A stretch of DNA of 64,000 bases, from NCBI GenBank assembly GCA_041398845.1, contig JAWKTZ010000012.1, forward strand, positions 366,749 to 430,748. Direction: 5' to 3'. The stretch comes from Fuerstiella sp041398845. Its GTDB lineage: Bacteria; Planctomycetota; Planctomycetia; Planctomycetales; Planctomycetaceae. Of the stretch, positions 54,719 through 62,652 are shown piece by piece (the stretch's first letter is position 1; every line of letters starts with the position of its first letter). The notes beneath the pieces were generated by a model. The model had not been told where the DNA came from and did no database searches. It saw only the letters and a list, made by a program, of their open reading frames with translations. The position numbers were made by a program, and so were the translations under genes.

Positions 54719-55293
54719 TACGCAAGAATCTCCTTCACTACCGAACCATGCACGTCGGTCAGGCGGAAGTCGCGGCGGGCGCATTCCCGAGTTGCGTGTT
54801 TTTTGACAGGGTAGAACGCAGTGTCAGGTTGAGGTGTTGAGGTTGGCTTCATCTTTGCAGTTCATGGGGATTGGTTGCCAAGTCCATGCGGTTCGGGCAT
54901 CTTTGCATCTTAATCATTTGACATCGGCAAGTCGCTGGTCCCATTGATCACTGATGACCTGAACTCGCACCTGCATCATGACTTCGGCCTTCTCTTCACG
55001 CCGGAAAGTTGCGTTGCTTTTCGGACGTAAGTTGATGACTCGTCGAATCGTACTCACAATCATCCTTGAGTACATTCAGAAACGTGGACGCCCGGCCGAC
55101 GCTCATGTCACTCTGTGAGATGCGGAGCAGGAGCCAGCAAAGATCACGGCATGGGAATGGACGCTGGGAGTCCTCAAAGATACGGAATCCAGGATTGAAC
55201 TCATCCCTGACGTGACTGACAATGAAAAGGAATTAGCTGGTCTTCGACGATTAAAGGAACTTCCAGAAGGACTGGTCCGGTAAGGCGCCAAGA
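54719..55293. other. Intergenic region with a short orphan reading frame
   Basis: No complete gene. A plus-strand open frame at 55119-55283 reads as ordinary protein sequence but lacks a start codon. The leader of the DUF1592 gene must lie just above 54718. Confidence 0.4.
55119..55283 (+). pseudogene. Possible remnant of a coding sequence (54 codons)
   Basis: The frame reads AWEWTLGVLKDTESRIELIP, DVTDNEKELAGLRRLKELPE and ends in TAA. It is hydrophilic and balanced, more like real protein than noise, but opens directly after a TGA and has no start. I cannot assign a family. It may be the end of a broken gene. Confidence 0.25.
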
Positions 55294-55623
55294 TCAGGGT
55301 GCAACACCTTGACTGAGTGTAACCGGCAACCCGTTGGGCAGCAGTGAGAAATGATCTGACCACCGATCCTTCCGCGGGTGAAACAGGCGTGTCAGCTCAC
55401 CGGTTTCCGGATCAAGGCCTGCAATGTTTGGCCCCTTCTTGAGATTGCAGTGGTGGCACGACAATGCGAGGTTCCGGGACGCATCGCTGCCACCGTGCTG
55501 GCGGGCAATGATGTGTTCCACGTGAAAGGTGGCATCAGGGAAGTATTGTTCAGCGACATAGCAATACTCGCAGCGTTCATCGGCACGGCGGCGGACAAGT
55601 CGCCGCAGCTCGGCAGTGATCAT
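55294..55623 (-). CDS. HNH endonuclease
   Basis: The protein has 109 residues. The N-terminal half shows CEYC (about 18-21), then HVEHIIARQHGGSDASRNL, and NLALSCHHCNLKKG: the HNH beta-beta-alpha metal site with an additional four-cysteine zinc cluster. It is a small stand-alone nuclease, of the size associated with mobile elements and with defence or toxin modules. Its start overlaps the preceding gene's stop by 4 nt (ATGA-type), so the two are translationally coupled. Confidence 0.9.
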   Translation of the reverse strand: MITAELRRLVRRRADERCEYCYVAEQYFPDATFHVEHIIARQHGGSDASRNLALSCHHCNLKKGPNIAGLDPETGELTRLFHPRKDRWSDHFSLLPNGLPVTLSQGVAP

Positions 55624-55886
55624 CCCGCAGTCCTGCTCTGAGCCTTCACGCGAGCCTTCAGTCTCAGCAACGTGACGAAGTCAGTCAGGTCGACCAGACG
55701 TTCGTATTGCCGCCGCTCAGATTCTGTCAGCGTTCCCTGATTGGCCTTTTCGGCCAGCGTGTGCAGGAGTCCCTGGAGTTTGGGATTCGGCTCCGGCAAA
55801 CCGGCAAAATGAGCTGCAACATCCGGGGCGAAGCCGTCCGTCAGGTATTCGGCGAATTCAATCAATGTGGAATCAGTCGTGCTCAT
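55620..55886 (-). CDS. Small helical protein coupled to the HNH nuclease gene
   Basis: The protein has 88 residues, mostly helical and acidic in the first half, basic at the end (LKARVKAQSRTAG). No family was recognised. The 4-nt overlap with the nuclease gene and small size would fit an inhibitor, specificity factor or antitoxin-like partner. That role is inference from the gene order only. Confidence 0.6.
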   Translation of the reverse strand: MSTTDSTLIEFAEYLTDGFAPDVAAHFAGLPEPNPKLQGLLHTLAEKANQGTLTESERRQYERLVDLTDFVTLLRLKARVKAQSRTAG

Positions 55887-56035
55887 GCTGGCATTGTAGC
55901 AGCTCAGGTCAGCCTGCGCGAAGGTGTTTTATGGGCCTGGGAACTCAATCCAAGGCTGTGATTCTGTGGAAGCCCGCCAGTGAATGCTGTCCGAAGACGA
56001 TGTTAAGACAGTGGACGCGGTTCTAAACCTGATTT

Positions 56036-57031
56036 TCAGAATTTCGTTCCGTCGCTGCGCTTCGGAAGGGAGGCGTTGCTCAGGTCTACCTCCGTGACAT
56101 CTCCGCCTGAGTCATCCGACTTCGCGGCAGCTTGACGCCTTGCTGCGTCTCCAGACACAGGCTCCGACGTCACTTCGGTTCCTGGCTGATCGCTGGGCAC
56201 GACTGGACCGAAGAACAGACAGACACGGAAGCCCAGATCCCTGTTGCGGAAGTCGGGCTCGAGCCCGATGCGAGCAGCCGCTCGGCAGTTCCTGGCGGAA
56301 GAGTTCCAGCTGCCACCACGGAACACGCGATCAGCGTCATTCTCAGAATTGCCCACATCGGACGCACTCACCAGCGGATCAGCAACACGGTCGATTCGCA
56401 GCTTGTAAGCATCCTCCGACCATGCATCACGGCACCATTCCCAAACGTTACCGTGCATGTCGTACAGCCCAATGCCATTCGGCTCCTTTCCACCGACGTC
56501 GTGGGTTTGCTGATCGGAGTTGCCGCGAAACCAGCCCGCCGCTGACAAGGCCGCTTCGCCGTCGCCCGTGTGGTACTCCGTGTCACAACAGACGAGATGC
56601 GGTTGAGTCTGCACAAGTCGACACGCGTATTCCCATTGAGCTTCCGTCGGCAGGTCTACGGAAGCGACTTCGATACGTTCTTCCGCATCGTCGACACAGT
56701 CACGCACGGCGTTGCTGTGATTCAGAAGTTGGCACCATGCTTGTGAGTCATGCCAATTCACTCTCTCAACGGGGCGGTCGTCGCCCTTGAAACTGCTGGG
56801 GGCGGGATTGAGATCAGGCGGTGGATCCTGGGTTGCCACAATCGTTCGCCACTGCAACTGCGTGACCGGATACACGCCGATGTAAAAGGGCTTTGTGATT
56901 TTCACCTGGTGGATCGGTTCCTCATTCGCATTCACCCCACGCGATCCCATTCGGAATTCGCCCGGCGGAATCAGGCGAAACTTCATCGGCACGCAGCCGT
57001 CGAGCATCAGTGTGAGGAAATCAGTGGGCAT
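56036..57031 (-). CDS. FGE-sulfatase-fold (C-type-lectin-like) protein 1
   Basis: The protein has 331 residues. The formylglycine-generating-enzyme fold spans about 15-275: FRLIPPGEFRMGS, RPVERVNWHDSQAWCQLL, LPTEAQWEYACR, GLYDMHGNVWEWCRDAW and VFRGGSWNSSARNCRAAAR. The first of the two active-site cysteines of true FGE is replaced (Ser) and only the second remains, so the enzyme activity is probably lost. The segment 236-271 has the layout of a DGR variable region. A tail of about 55 residues ends LPKRSDGTKF, shared with protein 2. It is last in the TIR/ClpX gene group. Confidence 0.85.
   Translation of the reverse strand: MPTDFLTLMLDGCVPMKFRLIPPGEFRMGSRGVNANEEPIHQVKITKPFYIGVYPVTQLQWRTIVATQDPPPDLNPAPSSFKGDDRPVERVNWHDSQAWCQLLNHSNAVRDCVDDAEERIEVASVDLPTEAQWEYACRLVQTQPHLVCCDTEYHTGDGEAALSAAGWFRGNSDQQTHDVGGKEPNGIGLYDMHGNVWEWCRDAWSEDAYKLRIDRVADPLVSASDVGNSENDADRVFRGGSWNSSARNCRAAARIGLEPDFRNRDLGFRVCLFFGPVVPSDQPGTEVTSEPVSGDAARRQAAAKSDDSGGDVTEVDLSNASLPKRSDGTKF
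56219..56326 (-). other. Putative DGR-type variable region of FGE protein 1
   Basis: Residues 236-271 (GGSWxxxAxNCRAAxRxxxxPxxRxxxxGFRV layout). Compared with protein 2, 16 of 42 residues in and just after this segment differ while the scaffold residues are identical. See the matching entry at 61996. Confidence 0.5.
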
Positions 57032-57048
57032 TTGTTAATCGCAGGTTG

Positions 57049-57139
57049 CAATGAGGAAAGCAGGAACGGAGGAAAATCGCAGAAACACAAAATGTCCGCC
57101 GTCGGGGCTTCCTTTCCTGCCTTCCTGCTTTCCTCATTA
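57049..57139. repeat. Long inverted repeat between the ClpX-like and FGE1 genes
   Basis: AATGAGGAAAGCAGGAA at the left is matched by the complement TTCCTGCTTTCCTCATT at the right, with further complementarity inside. It could terminate transcription or attenuate FGE1 expression, or be another dispersed palindrome. Confidence 0.7.
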
Positions 57140-57143
57140 AAAA

Positions 57144-58643
57144 TTACTCCGCATCACCCGAATCCGGTTCGTCGTTGCCATCATCTCGTTCTTTCAACTG
57201 CATGTAATCCAGGTAGTGCAGGTTGGCCTGAATGTTGTCGGTGTTGGAATAGACGTAGGCCAGAAAGAAGCGTGCGATGGTGGATTTTCGCTGGGTCAAC
57301 TCTTCCACCAATCGCAGGATCAAGGCCGGGCGGTGCTTGTTTTCTTCTTCGAATTTTTCCCACCACGTGCGAGCACTGGCCGCAGCGTTGTTCCAGTCCA
57401 GTTGTTCGGTTTTCAGGAACTCAACGCGGTTCCAGATGCGTTCGTCTGACCAGCCTCGCGTGTCAGACATGCCGTCGCGTGGCTGACGTCGACCGGGTTC
57501 CGGCAGGACGGGACGTGGTGAGCGTGGCAGACCCACGACTGCTTCAGAACGGAGTTCGGCATCGATCCTTTCAACCGTGGATGGCTCCGTAATCAGTTGC
57601 GGTTGACCGGTATTCAGAGCACAATCGCGGTCGACAATAACTTTCGTGACTCCGCCGTCCGCCAGTTCGCTCCAGCGATGATCAACAGCATCGACGGCTC
57701 GACCAATCAGCCGATGCAGCCCACGGGCACCGGTGCCCAGTTCCGCCGCTTCTTCAGCGATGGCGTCCAGTGCGTCTTCTGTGAGTTCCAGATCGATGCC
57801 GTGAATTCGGGCCAGTGTCTGCTGCAGTTGCAAAGCCGAGCGGTCGACGTCTCCGCGAACAATCTGCTTCATGTCGTTGACCGACAGTTCATGCAGCACG
57901 CTGACGGTGGCGAAGCGACCAATGAATTCCGGAATCATGCCGAAGTCCACCAGATCGCCGGTCTGAGCCTGACACAGCGACGAATACACGGGCAGATCCG
58001 GAATGGTCTGAGGATCTTCGTTGCCGCGGGGAGCAAACCCGATCCGCGTGCGACTGCTGCCGATGCGGGCTTCGACAATATCCTTCAGCCCGACAAAGGC
58101 TCCCGTGCAGATAAACAGCATCCGGCTGGTATCCACGGAGGCATGGCCCATACCTTCCAGTCCGTCCGAACGTCGACCGTCCAGCAGTGTCAGCAGAGCA
58201 TTCTGGACACCTTCGCCACTGACATCCCGACCGCCGGTTTCGCCCCGGCGAATCTTGTCGATTTCGTCGATGAAGATAATGCCCTTCTCGGCCTTGCGGG
58301 GATCACCACCGGCCCGGTCCAGCAGACTGCGGACAATGGTTTCCACCGAATTGCCTTTGTACCCCGCTTCGACCAGCCCGGCCGCACTGGCGAAACCCAC
58401 CGGCACATCCAGAAACTGAGCCAGCGTACGCACGATGTACGTCTTGCCGACCCCGGTCGGCCCGATCAGCAGAATATGATGCTTCCCCAGATCCGTCCCA
58501 AACCGCTGCCGCCACGCCTGCGACAGATAATGGTTATACACCGCCACCGCAATATCCTGCTTCGCCCGAGCCTGGCCACGAACGAAGTGGTCCAGATGAG
58601 CGATCAGTTCGGAGGGTGTTGGGAGTTGGCGCCGCTCACTCAT
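57144..58643 (-). CDS. ClpX-like AAA+ ATPase with a novel C-terminal domain
   Basis: The protein has 499 residues. The ClpX-type AAA+ module is at about 10-330: Walker A GPTGVGKT (61-68), Walker B IIFIDEID (122-129), a GYKG pore loop (ClpX GYVG), IPEFIGRF sensor region and GTGARGL (sensor 2). The zinc-binding N-domain of ClpX is absent. RIGFAP occupies the place of the ClpP-docking IGF loop. A C-terminal region of about 120 residues (SDERIWNRVEFLKTEQLDW, WWEKFEEENKHRPA) is unlike ClpX. The first codons overlap the stop of the TIR gene by 8 nt. An unfoldase serving this gene cluster is the likely role. Confidence 0.85.
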   Translation of the reverse strand: MSERRQLPTPSELIAHLDHFVRGQARAKQDIAVAVYNHYLSQAWRQRFGTDLGKHHILLIGPTGVGKTYIVRTLAQFLDVPVGFASAAGLVEAGYKGNSVETIVRSLLDRAGGDPRKAEKGIIFIDEIDKIRRGETGGRDVSGEGVQNALLTLLDGRRSDGLEGMGHASVDTSRMLFICTGAFVGLKDIVEARIGSSRTRIGFAPRGNEDPQTIPDLPVYSSLCQAQTGDLVDFGMIPEFIGRFATVSVLHELSVNDMKQIVRGDVDRSALQLQQTLARIHGIDLELTEDALDAIAEEAAELGTGARGLHRLIGRAVDAVDHRWSELADGGVTKVIVDRDCALNTGQPQLITEPSTVERIDAELRSEAVVGLPRSPRPVLPEPGRRQPRDGMSDTRGWSDERIWNRVEFLKTEQLDWNNAAASARTWWEKFEEENKHRPALILRLVEELTQRKSTIARFFLAYVYSNTDNIQANLHYLDYMQLKERDDGNDEPDSGDAE

Positions 58644-61600
58644 TCGGTTTCTCCTGATCTGCGTGGGCAGGCAGTTCCAGGCGTTGCCGAATCACTTCCA
58701 ACACTTTGTCGGGTGGTTCCGACCATTTCAGGTTGAGGTCGCCTGCATCGCTAAGTTCCTGGCCATATTCCATGATTACCGATTTGGCGTGAGTAACGGC
58801 GACTTTGGGGTTCCAGCCGACCTTGTTCATTCGCGTGGGGACAGACTTCTTCTCACTGAGGAAGCGATCCCAATAGTCGAGGTAATTGTCATGCACCGAA
58901 GACTCACGAATTCTGCTTTGAGGCAGTTCGATGGGGATGACCGTCTTCGCAAAGGACTTGTCTTCCGATCGGACAAGTTCGCTTCGCAGCTCATAGAGTT
59001 CGAAAAGACAATTGATCGACTGCCAATACCGGTCGCTGTGAATCAGAATCACCTTCGTCGATTTTGCACCACGTTTCATGAACTCAATCAAACTTTCGCC
59101 ACGTCCAATCGATTTCTTGTCGCGACGCAGAACTCCCGAACGATTTTGGCGTGGGTCCCCGGTATCGGCTGCACGTGACACTTCGATCTCGAAATTGTGA
59201 GACAGCAGCAGCGATTCAATCGCCTCGGCAGGCGCTTCGTATTGGATATCCGGGTTCTGTGCCGAATTCCACGCATACGAAATGAAGACCGACGGACGCT
59301 CCTTGACCTGTTTTACGGTTTCCGGGGGAATGGAACGTTGCCGACCAGGAACGTGGCCTTCCGGGAAACGCTGATTCAGTTCGGCCACGAGTTCTTTCAG
59401 CAAGTCCGCAGAGTCTTCGCCGACGACTTGAACCATGATCTTTCCGCCGAATCCTTCTTTCCTGCGAATGCTGCAGGTGATGAGAACGGCTTGGTCTTTC
59501 TCTGTCCGAAACAGAATCGCATCTTCAGCATACGCGGCGTTTGGTCCGTACTGCTTACCCGCGTCAATCAGAAAAAGCTGCCAATCATATTTGTGCAGGA
59601 ATTCTCTCTTGAGCGAGTCGTCATGAATGTCGAAGTCGGTTCGACTGTATTCCAGCTCATTCTGAAGGTCCAGCTCTTTGGCACTTGGAAGGTGTTCGAA
59701 GCTCACGTAGAGATCTTCTTCTCGCCACGCGTATTGCGACTCCCGAATGCGGAAGCATAGGCCGCAGCGTTCCATGAATGAGATGAGCAGTTTTTGCTCG
59801 TCCGCGGAGAATCTTGAGCACCAAACCCATTCGTTGAGGTCAGACTGCGTAAATCGCCCATCGCTTTTACGCAAGTTATCGTAGACCTCGGTGCCCTTTC
59901 GACGTTCCAGCACCGTATACAGTCCATCAAGTGCCCATTGTTGACCGACGATGACGCGACCTTCAAAAAGTTCCGTATCCCAGTACAGCCAACCGCTGCG
60001 AGTCAAAAAATTCAATGTCCGCCGGACACGATTCGAAGTCAGTTCAAACTCGCCGGATTGGCATGCACTCGCCAATTGCTGATACCTGATGGAGTCGCGT
60101 CGAATAACGTCGATAATCTGGCGGTCCAGGTGTTGCCCAAATTTTTCTGTTGTGATGGAGTTGAACTGCCGCGCAAATTCAGGTTCACGTTCGATACGCT
60201 GTACCCACGATTCGACCATTTCCTGAGCGATCTCCCAGTACTTCGGAACCGCAGTTCCCTGGGTTGCAATGACTCCACCAACTTCGTCCTGAAGCCAGTC
60301 CATGAGATCCTGCTTCTGTCCGATCTGATCCCATGAGTCGATATAAAAGCACTTGCAGACATCATGGAATTCGGGCCTGACCTGAGATCGCCACTGTGCG
60401 TCCAGTTCCGCGGTTGGTTTTGCATGACGACTGCATACGATCGCAATTTTCGGTGTGTGGTCACACGACCGATTGATGAGGTCCAGCCAGTATTGCAGCG
60501 GTCGAATCTCGTCTCGCCTGTAACCGTTGGCCTGTTCGGTTTCTCGAAAGCCCTCTGTATCCTGTTCAGGATTCCAGACGACAACGAAAACGGTCCCTTT
60601 GCTCATAAACAGGCGATGGGTGTTATGGTAAATCTCCTGGCCCCCAAAATCCCAAAGATGAAGTGGGACAGAGACCGGGTTGCTTTTTACATTGGCTTTG
60701 AAGTTCTTCAGATCCCAGAACTGAACCCCGTGCGTACTGATCGAACTGCCTTTTGCCTCCGCGTCGGCTTTAGCGGATTTGTAGTCTGCACGGGCAAGGT
60801 TCATGGCGAGACATGTTTTACCAGCATCGCCATTGCCAAGGATCAGAAGTTTGCAGCGACGAACTTCACCTTTGCCAGTGAGTTGCACATCCTGAAAGTA
60901 GTCGGCGACGTCCGTAGCCACGTTCTCTGTATCATGTTTGCCGTGCTCCGATGACGGCGGTTCGAGGACACCGCTTCCGTAAAGAAACAATGTTCTCGGC
61001 GACTGACGTTGCTGGGGAAGTGCTTCCATGCCTCGCGTCCACGCCAGGTCAACATAGTCGATCGTTGGCGGAAAGTCAGGGATTGTTTGCAGCGAGCACG
61101 TTTCCCGGAGGTCGATACGGCGAAGCTGAGCTGGCCACCCGAGAATCAACTTCAGCGACGGACATTGATTGAGCCGAATGTCCACAAGGTTTGCAGGCCA
61201 CGCTGTGATTCGTTCCATCTGCGGACACGACGAAAGGTTCAGCCGCTTGAGTGACGGCGCGTCCTCAACGACCCGACGAATCCACGATTGATCCACGCAA
61301 GGCGATCCCGCGAGACTGAGATCTTCAAGCTGGTGAAGCGGATCAACCTCGAAGTCGGCCGCGATGACCAGTTGAGGGCAATGTTCGAGCACAAGTGTGT
61401 CGACGGTCCATGGAAGCCCGCAAATGGATTGCAGCTCAGGGCAGCCACGCACATCCACGCACTTTAACCCGGATGGCAATTCGGGCAGCATCGTCAGGTT
61501 GTCGATCTGCCAGAGGTGCAGATGAGTTAGGTTTGGGTACAGGGTGGCGAAGTTTTCGGGGATCTCGGAAAGATCATCGATGGTCTTTGGATCGTCACCT

Positions 61601-61743
61601 GCCTTGAACGGTGTGCCGATGACGATTTTAGAAACATCAAGGACAGGGGCCTTCGGCCAGGTGAAGGCAGTGCCGTCGTGCCATTTTTTTCCGTCTTTGG
61701 AATAAAGTGCTCGAGTTTCGGCGTGAGTGAGTGTGGCGTTCAT
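58636..61743 (-). CDS. LRR-Roc-COR-TIR protein (ROCO GTPase with C-terminal TIR domain)
   Basis: The protein has 1035 residues from ATG 61743 (frame open to 61803). Leucine-rich-repeat-like segments with Cys-Pro caps (SCPQMERI, QCPSLKLI) span about 70-260. A Roc GTPase follows at about 295-490: P-loop GNGDAGKT (303-310) and switch LWDFGGQE (363-370); the NKxD specificity motif is degenerate (VCSRHAK). COR-like helices come next, and finally a TIR domain from about 817 (SVFISYAWNSA ... SINCLFELYEL with the candidate catalytic Glu about 915-918). It combines an NTP switch and a potential NAD-cleaving effector, the plan of bacterial NLR-like immune proteins. Confidence 0.9.
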   Translation of the reverse strand: MNATLTHAETRALYSKDGKKWHDGTAFTWPKAPVLDVSKIVIGTPFKAGDDPKTIDDLSEIPENFATLYPNLTHLHLWQIDNLTMLPELPSGLKCVDVRGCPELQSICGLPWTVDTLVLEHCPQLVIAADFEVDPLHQLEDLSLAGSPCVDQSWIRRVVEDAPSLKRLNLSSCPQMERITAWPANLVDIRLNQCPSLKLILGWPAQLRRIDLRETCSLQTIPDFPPTIDYVDLAWTRGMEALPQQRQSPRTLFLYGSGVLEPPSSEHGKHDTENVATDVADYFQDVQLTGKGEVRRCKLLILGNGDAGKTCLAMNLARADYKSAKADAEAKGSSISTHGVQFWDLKNFKANVKSNPVSVPLHLWDFGGQEIYHNTHRLFMSKGTVFVVVWNPEQDTEGFRETEQANGYRRDEIRPLQYWLDLINRSCDHTPKIAIVCSRHAKPTAELDAQWRSQVRPEFHDVCKCFYIDSWDQIGQKQDLMDWLQDEVGGVIATQGTAVPKYWEIAQEMVESWVQRIEREPEFARQFNSITTEKFGQHLDRQIIDVIRRDSIRYQQLASACQSGEFELTSNRVRRTLNFLTRSGWLYWDTELFEGRVIVGQQWALDGLYTVLERRKGTEVYDNLRKSDGRFTQSDLNEWVWCSRFSADEQKLLISFMERCGLCFRIRESQYAWREEDLYVSFEHLPSAKELDLQNELEYSRTDFDIHDDSLKREFLHKYDWQLFLIDAGKQYGPNAAYAEDAILFRTEKDQAVLITCSIRRKEGFGGKIMVQVVGEDSADLLKELVAELNQRFPEGHVPGRQRSIPPETVKQVKERPSVFISYAWNSAQNPDIQYEAPAEAIESLLLSHNFEIEVSRAADTGDPRQNRSGVLRRDKKSIGRGESLIEFMKRGAKSTKVILIHSDRYWQSINCLFELYELRSELVRSEDKSFAKTVIPIELPQSRIRESSVHDNYLDYWDRFLSEKKSVPTRMNKVGWNPKVAVTHAKSVIMEYGQELSDAGDLNLKWSEPPDKVLEVIRQRLELPAHADQEKPNE

Positions 61744-61815
61744 TGACGTGTCCTCTGTGGTTCTCAGCGACTTCAAAGTGTTTCTTGTCGAACGGTGAAT
61801 CATCCCGTTCAGATT

Positions 61816-62652
61816 TCAAAATTTTGTTCCGTCGCTGCGCTTCGGAAGCAGCGCTCTGCTCAAATCGACCTCCGCGTCATCTCCGCCCATGTCCTCCGAC
61901 TCCGCGGCGGCTTGACGCCTTGCTTCGTCTACGGACAAAGGCTCCGATGACGCTCCGGTCTGCTGACTTGACTGGCTGGGCACGGGACCGGAAAACAGAC
62001 AGACACGAAAGCCGACGAACCAGTCGCGGATGCCGGGCCACCCCCTGCCGCGAAACGCCGCCCGGCAGTTCCAGGCCGAACCGGACCAACAGCCGCCGCG
62101 GAACACGCGATAGGCGTTGTCCTCTGACTCGCCGATGTCAGATGCGAACACACGTGGGTCCGCAACGCCGTCTGCACGAGTCTTGTAGGCGTCTTCGTTC
62201 CAAACATCATTGCACCATTCCCACACGTTGCCGTGGAGGTCGTGCAGGCCGAAATCCGTCGGTCTCAGTCTGCCGACCGGATGTGTCGAACCGCCGGAAA
62301 ACTCTTCGCCAAACCAGCCTGCTGCTCGCAAAGCTGCTTCCCCATCGCCCGTGTAGTATTCCGTCTCCACGCAATACGGTTGCCCGTCACTGGTCTTCAT
62401 CAACCGGCATGCGTATTCCCACTGAGCTTCCGTCGGGAGTCCGGCCTGACAACTGACTGGAACCTGATCCTTCACCAGTTCGGTTAGCCAATTGCAGAAG
62501 TCACGAGCCTGAAACCCAGTTTCCTGCACAGTTTCCTGCACACAAAATGTCCGAAGTTTGGAAGTCTCATTCTCCCTGTTGGTCGATCGTCGTTTCAAAG
62601 GATTCCATTCTGCCACTGCTGACTGCAGGACGACTTCCGAATCGTCGGTCAA
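61816..62652 (-). CDS. FGE-sulfatase-fold (C-type-lectin-like) protein 2
   Basis: The protein has 278 residues. It lacks the first part of the FGE fold present in protein 1: recognisable homology begins near residue 47 (GFQARDFCNWL), then GLPTEAQWEYACRLMK, GLHDLHGNVWEWCNDVW and VFRGGCWSGSAWNCRAAFR, followed by a tail ending LPKRSDGTKF identical in its last ten residues to protein 1. N-terminal truncation or a new N-terminus are both possible; the ATG at 62652 is the only start I could support. It begins the minus-strand cluster and precedes the TIR gene by about 70 nt. Confidence 0.8.
   Translation of the reverse strand: MTDDSEVVLQSAVAEWNPLKRRSTNRENETSKLRTFCVQETVQETGFQARDFCNWLTELVKDQVPVSCQAGLPTEAQWEYACRLMKTSDGQPYCVETEYYTGDGEAALRAAGWFGEEFSGGSTHPVGRLRPTDFGLHDLHGNVWEWCNDVWNEDAYKTRADGVADPRVFASDIGESEDNAYRVFRGGCWSGSAWNCRAAFRGRGWPGIRDWFVGFRVCLFSGPVPSQSSQQTGASSEPLSVDEARRQAAAESEDMGGDDAEVDLSRALLPKRSDGTKF
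61996..62109 (-). other. Putative DGR-type variable region of FGE protein 2
   Basis: Residues 182-219. Against protein 1, 15 codons before GFRV change the amino acid, yet 11 of those 15 keep the same third base while bases one and two differ (for example AAC/TCC, ATC/GGC, GAG/TGG, AGG/TGG). Adenine-directed mutagenesis of AAY- and AGG-type template codons gives such patterns; neutral divergence does not. Confidence 0.5.

Noticed and set aside
56036..57031. Catalytic formylglycine-generating enzyme
   Set aside because: The first active-site cysteine is replaced in both copies and no sulfatase gene is near, so a binding role is more likely.
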